A stretch of 39,334 nucleotides of DNA from UBA4572 sp049965515 (GTDB taxonomy: Bacteria > Nitrospirota > Leptospirillia > Leptospirillales > Leptospirillaceae), in the NCBI GenBank assembly GCA_049965515.1, contig JBMFWG010000018.1:1-39334 (forward strand), given 5' to 3'. How positions within the stretch are numbered: position 1 is the first letter of the stretch; each line of letters opens with the position of its first letter. The notes beneath the pieces are model-generated. The model did not search any database, was not told the origin of the DNA, and saw only the letters and a program-made list of their open reading frames with translations. A program made the position numbers and the translations under genes. Of this stretch, positions 34,220-39,334 are shown piece after piece.

Positions 34220-35173
34220 ATGGGAGAGCATTACCTTCTCCAATGCTACCGGGACTATCCCGAGACCACCTTTCGAAAGTACGGCAAGCGCTATCGTCTG
34301 GAAGAGATCGAAAAGACGGTCTCCCATGTCCGCGAGAAAAACCGCCTGACCTGGGACGATGTGCAGGCAATCCGGGAGAGCGAACATTGGCTCTATGACC
34401 GCCACTGGGCCGTGCCCGACCCCGAGACTGTGAGGGCAGGACTTGACCGGGTGGGATCACGTCTCGACTTTTGGCATATTCCCCGTAAGCGCGAGCATCT
34501 TGTCACCACTCTCTATGAGATCTTCAAGAACATCGAGGTGGTCTCTGTCCTCCTGCGCTTTGTCCTTCCGGAGCACTTTGCTATCTACAGCCCCCCCATG
34601 GCCCGGATCCTCGAGGTCCGCCGGGGGCTTCGGGATTCCCAGACCTATCTGAACTACCTCGACAACCTTGAGGCAATTCGCCGCCATGTGGCGGGGCTTG
34701 AAACTGTGGCCCAGGTCAACATGGCCGTCTGGGTTCTCTTCGAGCAGGTCTATGGTGTCTGCCCTGACGAGCAGATCCGGGAGGCCTTTGACCGGGATGT
34801 TTTCATGCAGGAACTCCGGATTCGCAACATGGCCCATCTTCTCGACCTCTCCGATGCGAGGCTTGCCCGGTCGCTTTTTCCGGTGAACCTGAGGCTTTCG
34901 GCTCAACTTGCAGGCTTCTGCTTCGAACAGAAGGTGCGGGCGCTTTACCAGAAGAGCTTTGCCGAGTCTCCGGAGTTCAAGGACTTAAAGGAACTCATCA
35001 ACCGGCTCCAGGGGGCAGAGGTTATCGACGGGATCCGGGCCGGCTACTGGCATCATGCCCGGATTGTCAGAAACGACGCCCTTCATACCCCTGATCGCCT
35101 GACAGAAAAGGGCGTCCGGGAGCTCCTGGCCGAGATTGGGGATAAGGGAGGGAACGAAGCTTCGACGCTGTAA
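34220..35173 (+). CDS. Protein with C-terminal HEPN-type Rx4H motif
   Basis: A 317-residue cytoplasmic protein of unrecognised family. The N-terminal two thirds are helical, with a charged start ('YRLEEIEKTVSHVREK') and a conserved-looking block 'LRFVLPEHFAIYSPPMARIL' followed by 'YLNYLDNLEAIRRHV'. The C-terminal 110 residues resemble DUF4145/HEPN domains: 'FCFEQKVRALYQKSF', 'LKELINRLQG' and 'RIVRNDALH', giving Arg284-x4-His289 with Asn after the Arg, the signature of HEPN RNases. The ATG at 34220 follows GGGGGAG; an ATG at 34157 also has a ribosome site and would add 21 residues. It sits between the CARF-type gene and the helicase. RNase activity is inferred from the motif alone. Confidence 0.72.
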   Translation: MGEHYLLQCYRDYPETTFRKYGKRYRLEEIEKTVSHVREKNRLTWDDVQAIRESEHWLYDRHWAVPDPETVRAGLDRVGSRLDFWHIPRKREHLVTTLYEIFKNIEVVSVLLRFVLPEHFAIYSPPMARILEVRRGLRDSQTYLNYLDNLEAIRRHVAGLETVAQVNMAVWVLFEQVYGVCPDEQIREAFDRDVFMQELRIRNMAHLLDLSDARLARSLFPVNLRLSAQLAGFCFEQKVRALYQKSFAESPEFKDLKELINRLQGAEVIDGIRAGYWHHARIVRNDALHTPDRLTEKGVRELLAEIGDKGGNEASTL

Positions 35174-35198
35174 TTTATCTTTACCACAAGGGAGCGCC

Positions 35199-38000
35199 AT
35201 GGCAGGAAGTCAGGAAGGGTTTTCCGGGAGCCGTCCCCTGATTCAGGAGAAGCTTGTGCGGGACAGGATCTTGGAAGGTGAGGGGCGGAGGGGAAACTTC
35301 CCGGAAATGGCCTCCTTTCTCGCAGCCAAGGTTGTGGAAGAGGCCTCGGAGCTGGCCGAGCAAATCCTGCAAGTCGGGGAGGCAGGAGGGATCTCCGATG
35401 GGGTGCTCCTTGAGATGGCCGATCTTCTGGAGGTCCTTGACCGGGTGATGTCTGCTTTTTCCCTGTCAGAGGCCGAGGTCAAGAAGATTCGGAGGAAGAA
35501 GCTCGATGATCGGGGAGGATTTGAGACCGATCGGATCCTGGCCGTTCCCGCTCCCGTCCGGCGCCTGTCCAATGGTACCGATGTTCCCCTGCGCCCCTCC
35601 CTTCTAGTGGAGTTGGCCCGGTGCCGTCATGCCGATCTGGCAGTTGCCTTCATCAAAAGAAGTGCCGTTGAATCCCTGCTCCCCGCTCTTCGCGAGGCTC
35701 TCTCCCGAGAGGCCCGGATCCGGATCCTGACGACGGACTACCTGGATGTGACCGACCCTGATGCCCTCGAGCTGCTGCTCTCCCTGGGCGAAGGAAGAGG
35801 AAAGGGGAGGATCGAAGTCCGCTGCTTTCTCTCGGCCCCTTCCGGCGACACTCCTCAGGGGTACCATCCGAAAGCCTATCTCTTTGAACGGGAGAATGGT
35901 CGACGGATCGCCTTTGTCGGCTCCTCAAACCTCTCAAATGCGGCCCTTTCCGGGAACGTCGAATGGAATGTCTTCCTCCGGGAGACCGACCTGGCCGACC
36001 CGGTGGGCCAGATCTCCCGGGAGTTCGAGACGATCTTTGATTCCACCCGCAGCGTGCCGGTCAATTCTGAATTTGTTGGCACCTATCGGGCCCGGAGGAA
36101 GACCTCCACTTGGTCTCAGGACCTTTCCGGTGTCCTTGACGAGTCGTCCGCTCCCCGCCCCACCCCTCTGCAGGAGGAGGTGCTTTTGTCGCTGGCGGAG
36201 CTTCGCGCCGATGGGGCCCGACGGGCCCTGACCATTCTCGCCACCGGGCTGGGCAAGACCTATCTTGCTGCCTTCGACACCCAGGGATTTTCCCGGGTGC
36301 TTTTCTTGGCGCACCGCCGGGAGATTCTCGATCAGGCTCGGGAGACCTTCCTTCGTGTCTATACCGGGAAGAAGGCGAGCATAGTGGCGGAGGGGGTGTC
36401 CGACCTGTCGGGAGACCTTGTTTTTGCCCAGATCCAGACTCTTTCCCGGCCTTCGAGGCTTTCGACGATCCCCCGGGAGAGCTTTGACTACATCGTTGTC
36501 GACGAATGTCACCATGCCGAAGCTCCCTCCTACCAACGAATCCTTGACCACTTTAGGCCGAAATTCGTCCTTGGGCTTACCGCGACTCCCTACCGGATGG
36601 ACAACGGGGACATCTTTGCCTTGATGGGGGGCCATGTGGCGTGCCGGAAGACCTTTATCGAGGGGATTCGGGAGGGGCTACTGGTTCCGTTTCACTATTT
36701 TGGCCTCAAGGATGTCGTCGACTACGAGGAGATCCCTTGGCGAGGGGGCCGGTATGATCCCGAGGCTCTTGAACGGGCCCTGATTGAATCGCGACGGGCC
36801 GAGGCCACACTGCAGGCCTTTCGGGAGCATGAGGGATCGAAGACAGTGGCCTTCTGCGTCTCCCGTCTTCATGCCCGGCTTCTGGCGGAGGTCTTTTCCC
36901 GAAAGGGAGTTGCCGCGGGATATCTCACCGGGGAGACCCCGTCAGACGAGCGACAGACGATGCTTCGGAAATTCCGTGAGGGGGCCCTTTCCATCCTCTT
37001 TGTTGTCGACCTCCTCAATGAGGGGGTCGACATCCCCGAAATCGACCGGGTCATGCTCCTTCGTCCTACCGACTCCCCTACCGTTTTCCTCCAGCAGATC
37101 GGCAGGGGGCTTCGCTTGGCTCCCGGAAAGTCCCACCTCACGATCCTTGACTTCATCGGCAACCACCGTCGCGCTCACTATGTCCTTCCGGCCCTTGCCG
37201 GCCGTGAGCCGAAAGGTGGAGACTGGACTGGGGAGGCCGGGATCATTCTCCGGCAGTACAAGCAGGAAAGGCTCGATTTGCCTCCCGGGGTGCGCCTCTT
37301 TTTTGACTGGGAGGCAATCGAACTTCTCGAGGCCCGGATCCTGGCGGCCGAGCCGAGGGAGGTCTCCCTCCTTTTGGCCTGTGAATCTCTGTGGGAGACC
37401 CTCGGCCACCGGCCGACACTTGTCGAGACTGCCCTTGAAGGCGAGGTTCATCCCAAGGAGATCCTGACGTTTTTCGGAAGCTGGCAGTACATGCTCGAAG
37501 CCCTGGCGCAGCGCCGGTCGGATCTGTTCGTTCTGTCAGGGTCCGAAAGACGGCTCTTTGAAGCGGCCGGTGAGTTTTTTCGGGAGATTGAGCGGACCGC
37601 CATGACCCGGTCATACAAAATGGTGGTCCTCTCCGTCTGGCTCGATCGCGACGATGGACTTTCCCGTCCCATCTCTCTTCAGGAGTTGACTGCAGGTTTC
37701 CGGAAATTTTTTCATGATCCGCTCCACCGCAAGGATCTGGCAGGGACCGAGATCTTCGATATTGACCATGTCACCGACCGGACTTTGGAGAGATATGTCG
37801 AGAAGAATCCCGTCAATGCCTGGGTTGGCCAGAACCGGAAAAGAAACGATGCGATATTCTTCCTCTACGACAAGAATTCCCGAACTCTTTTCTTTGAAGG
37901 GAAAGGGGCTGACCTTCCCGGATTCCAGGAGGCCCTTCGGGAGCGGGTAGATTATCGCCTCTGCGACTATTTTCAACGACGGGTGGGGATAAAAGAGTGA
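35199..38000 (+). CDS. NTP pyrophosphatase-PLD nuclease-SF2 helicase-DUF3427 fusion protein
   Basis: A 933-residue multidomain protein. 1-115: MazG-like NTP pyrophosphatase of the COG4997 type ('EKLVRDRILEG', metal motif EExxE at 47-51, 'EMADLLEV', 'RGGF'). 130-290: PLD-family nuclease domain with His223-x-Lys225 and 'GSSNLSNAAL' (241-250). 320-665: SF2 helicase with 'ATGLGKT' (348-354), 'DECHH' (435-439), 'LTATPYR', 'LNEGVDIPEIDRVML' and 'QQIGRGLRL' (632-640). 690-933: DUF3427-like tail ('EIFDIDHVTDRTLERYV', 'IFFLYDKNSRTLFFEGKG'). PLD-helicase-DUF3427 proteins are known and frequent in defence regions; the N-terminal pyrophosphatase is unusual. ATG at 35199 follows AAGGGAG, 25 bases after the HEPN-type gene. 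An IS66 remnant follows. Confidence 0.87.
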   Translation: MAGSQEGFSGSRPLIQEKLVRDRILEGEGRRGNFPEMASFLAAKVVEEASELAEQILQVGEAGGISDGVLLEMADLLEVLDRVMSAFSLSEAEVKKIRRKKLDDRGGFETDRILAVPAPVRRLSNGTDVPLRPSLLVELARCRHADLAVAFIKRSAVESLLPALREALSREARIRILTTDYLDVTDPDALELLLSLGEGRGKGRIEVRCFLSAPSGDTPQGYHPKAYLFERENGRRIAFVGSSNLSNAALSGNVEWNVFLRETDLADPVGQISREFETIFDSTRSVPVNSEFVGTYRARRKTSTWSQDLSGVLDESSAPRPTPLQEEVLLSLAELRADGARRALTILATGLGKTYLAAFDTQGFSRVLFLAHRREILDQARETFLRVYTGKKASIVAEGVSDLSGDLVFAQIQTLSRPSRLSTIPRESFDYIVVDECHHAEAPSYQRILDHFRPKFVLGLTATPYRMDNGDIFALMGGHVACRKTFIEGIREGLLVPFHYFGLKDVVDYEEIPWRGGRYDPEALERALIESRRAEATLQAFREHEGSKTVAFCVSRLHARLLAEVFSRKGVAAGYLTGETPSDERQTMLRKFREGALSILFVVDLLNEGVDIPEIDRVMLLRPTDSPTVFLQQIGRGLRLAPGKSHLTILDFIGNHRRAHYVLPALAGREPKGGDWTGEAGIILRQYKQERLDLPPGVRLFFDWEAIELLEARILAAEPREVSLLLACESLWETLGHRPTLVETALEGEVHPKEILTFFGSWQYMLEALAQRRSDLFVLSGSERRLFEAAGEFFREIERTAMTRSYKMVVLSVWLDRDDGLSRPISLQELTAGFRKFFHDPLHRKDLAGTEIFDIDHVTDRTLERYVEKNPVNAWVGQNRKRNDAIFFLYDKNSRTLFFEGKGADLPGFQEALRERVDYRLCDYFQRRVGIKE

Positions 38001-38172
38001 GGGGAAAATAAGCCGTTAGGTAGCAGTTCAGGGGGGGCACTTTCCCATCCGCTTGTCATCGGCAAAAAGGGCCCGGGTCCCTCAAAGTCCTGAGGCTCTT
38101 TGGGGAAAGAAAGGAAGGGCATGAGAGAAGTGTGTGCCGATTTTCTGTTTTTAGGGGGGAGCGGAGAAGGGA

Positions 38173-38992
38173 TCAGGGGACCCGGGAGGGAAGGAATGGG
38201 GGTCCGGGAAAGGCTCCGGTGAGAGCCTCAAGAAGATTCTGAGCGTTCTTCATGGCCGTCGAGATATAGGAGCGGATCCTGGCGAATCGCCGGGCACCTT
38301 CCCGGGTACGGAACGACCCGGAGATCTTCTGCTTGACCTTGATCATGCAAAGCTCTCTCTCCGCCAGGTTGTTCGTGAACGGCACCGAAAGGTCGACCAT
38401 AAAGGCAAGGAGGCTTTCCTTGTGGGTTTCGAGGCGGGCGAAGGTTCTGTGCCCTGGTCTTTTGGGGCCGTCCCCTGCGCTTCGGGATCTCAGGGACCGG
38501 CGGGTTTTCCTTCCACCCTTTGGCGATCAGTTCGTCGTAGCGAGCCGGACGGGTCGAGATCTTTTCGGGGGAGAAGACTGTCCCTGCGTTCCGATGGAGA
38601 CTGGAAGCGTCAAGGAGTTCCATGAGAAAGAAGCGAACGGGCTTGGCCCATTTTTGCTCCAGAACCTCGTCCATGAAGACCCGTTCCCGACAGAGATGGG
38701 CGTTGCAGAGCCCATGAGTGATGTCGAAGGCAAAGTAGGGTGCCCAACAGTCGTGGATGAGGCGACTTCGAAAACGGGGGAGAGGCCCGAAGTCGGAGAG
38801 AGCGATCCCTCCCCTTTGAGATGGTGGCGGGGCTGATCCGGGCCCCGAAGAGGTCCTGGCACATTGGGGACGTGCGCTCGAACGGGAGACGCTGGACAAA
38901 GTGGGTATAGGTCAGGAACGATTGGAGGTTCGGACCGTATTGGACGAGCCCGGCCGCTTCCGCCGGAAAGGTGTTACTGACCGCCCATATGG
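38173..38992 (-). pseudogene. IS66-family transposase (tnpC) remnant
   Basis: Three frames together give a broken IS66 transposase. First frame to about 38814: 'FPAEAAGLVQYGP', 'VQRLPFERTS', 'CQDLFGARISPATISK'. Second frame about 38773-38444: 'LPRFRSRLIHDCWAPYF', 'LCNAHLCRERVF', 'ARYDELIAKG', 'KRRGRPQKTRAQN'. Third frame to 38173: 'ARLETHKESLLAFM', 'VPFTNNLAERELCMIKVKQK'. Between frames one and two some 80 residues, including the first catalytic Asp (H-x-DET region), are missing. The N-terminus is cut off at the IS21-type end near 38990. Inactive, and older than the IS21 insertion. Confidence 0.85.
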
Positions 38993-39000
38993 ATCCATTC

Positions 39001-39100
39001 CCGGATCGCTCTAATGGAGCCACTTCCGGATCGCTCTAATGGAGCCACTTCCGGATCGCTCTAATGGAGCCACTTCCGGATCGCTCTAATGGAGCCACCT
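39001..39100. repeat. Four tandem 25-base repeats at the IS21-type end
   Basis: Four head-to-tail copies starting at 39001, 39026, 39051 and 39076, each containing CGGATCGCTCTAATGGAGCC; only the last differs, by one base (CCACCT for CCACTT). A diverged partial copy precedes them (38990-39000). They are probably IstA binding sites. Confidence 0.92.
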
Positions 39101-39171
39101 CTCCTGGTGTGATCGTCTCTTGGACCTTCGAAACGGCTCAGAGTACCTTTCTTGATTGGAAAGGAGGCTCT

Positions 39172-39334
39172 ATGGCCAACAGGAGGTTTCAAGTGTACGA
39201 GATCAGACAAGTTCTTGTTCAAATGCGTCAAGGGGCCTCGGACCGGGTGGTGGCCCAGTCCGGGCTCGTGGGAAGAAAGAAAGCCGCCTGGATCCGAAAA
39301 ATTGCCGAGGAGAAGGGATGGCTGAACCCTGCCA
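39172..39334 (+). CDS. istA: IS21 transposase IstA, N-terminal 54 codons (cut by window end)
   Basis: The frame from the ATG at 39172 runs to the window end. It begins 'MANRRFQVYEIRQVLVQM' and continues with 'GLVGRKKAAWIRKIAEEKGW', the helix-turn-helix region found at the start of IstA proteins. AAGGAGG lies five bases upstream. The rest of the protein, including the DDE domain and istB, would follow outside the window. Confidence 0.85.
   Translation, partial: MANRRFQVYEIRQVLVQMRQGASDRVVAQSGLVGRKKAAWIRKIAEEKGWLNPA

Larger units (their letters stand above)
38990..39334 (+). mobile_element. Left end of an IS21-family insertion sequence (partial)
   Basis: The element begins at about 38990 with TGGATCC and includes an array of 25-base terminal repeats and the start of istA, as in IS21-type elements, whose ends carry repeated transposase-binding sites. 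It interrupts the IS66 transposase remnant. The right end, istB and the target duplication lie beyond the window, so the exact left boundary is inferred. Confidence 0.75.

Noticed and set aside
38050..38120. Terminator after the helicase gene
   Set aside because: CCTCAAAG can pair with CTTTGGGG (one G-U) but a competing CCTCA/TGAGG pairing exists and no T-run follows.
39001..39100. Possible CRISPR array from the four 25-base repeats
   Set aside because: The copies are directly tandem with no spacers and lie at the end of an IS21-type element.

Overview
The window reads as about 39 kb of a GC-rich (roughly 60 %) Gram-negative chromosome. Outer-membrane and periplasmic proteins, a soluble chemoreceptor, c-di-GMP enzymes, a Cu(I) export ATPase and short gene overlaps suggest a free-living, metal-exposed bacterium. 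My best guess is a Leptospirillum-like member of the Nitrospirota, but that is inference from gene content and base composition. No rRNA or tRNA gene and no CRISPR array was seen.

Layout. (1) 1-3763: sfsA on the plus strand with its own terminator, converging on a minus-strand c-di-GMP gene (receiver-like, REC, GGDEF, EAL) that appears to be split by a frameshift. (2) 3764-4717: a long non-coding, structured region upstream of ilvD. (3) 4718-9472: a plus-strand operon with overlapping stops and starts: ilvD, a UDP-glucuronate decarboxylase-like epimerase, a flippase-like membrane protein and a RecB/Cas4-type nuclease. (4) 9824-10945: a soluble chemoreceptor behind a possible sigma-28-like promoter. 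(5) 11010-16084: seven minus-strand genes for membrane, periplasmic or outer-membrane proteins, several with Cys/His or Met-rich metal-binding patterns and one DsbC/G-like; probably an envelope metal or redox cluster. (6) 16234-22016: ndk, an unknown Rossmann-type protein, tyrS, copA and copZ. (7) 22196-28545: a minus-strand operon of EAL phosphodiesterase, UvrD-type helicase and dnaE. (8) 28692-31555: a decayed Rpn-type nuclease gene and a translationally coupled pair (TPR protein and prenyltransferase/squalene-cyclase-like repeat protein). (9) 31732-32493: a secreted ankyrin-repeat protein. (10) 32976-38000: a three-gene cassette, the most striking part of the window. (11) 38173-39334: an IS66 transposase remnant cut by the left end of an IS21-family element whose istA runs off the window.

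The cassette encodes a CRISPR-associated NE0113-family (CARF-type) sensor fused to a winged-helix-like C-terminus, a protein ending in a HEPN-type Rx4H motif, and a 933-residue fusion of a MazG-like NTP pyrophosphatase, a PLD-type nuclease, an SF2 helicase and a DUF3427-like tail. There is no CRISPR array and there are no Cas effector genes here, and mobile elements adjoin it. I propose it as a candidate defence system built from a nucleotide-sensing regulator, an RNase-type effector and a nucleotide-hydrolysing nuclease-helicase. The domain calls come from motifs read by eye; the system-level function is inference.

The genes of regions 3, 6 and 7 are mostly housekeeping (branched-chain amino acid synthesis, nucleotide balance, translation, replication, copper efflux). 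Regions 5, 8, 10 and 11 are the accessory part.
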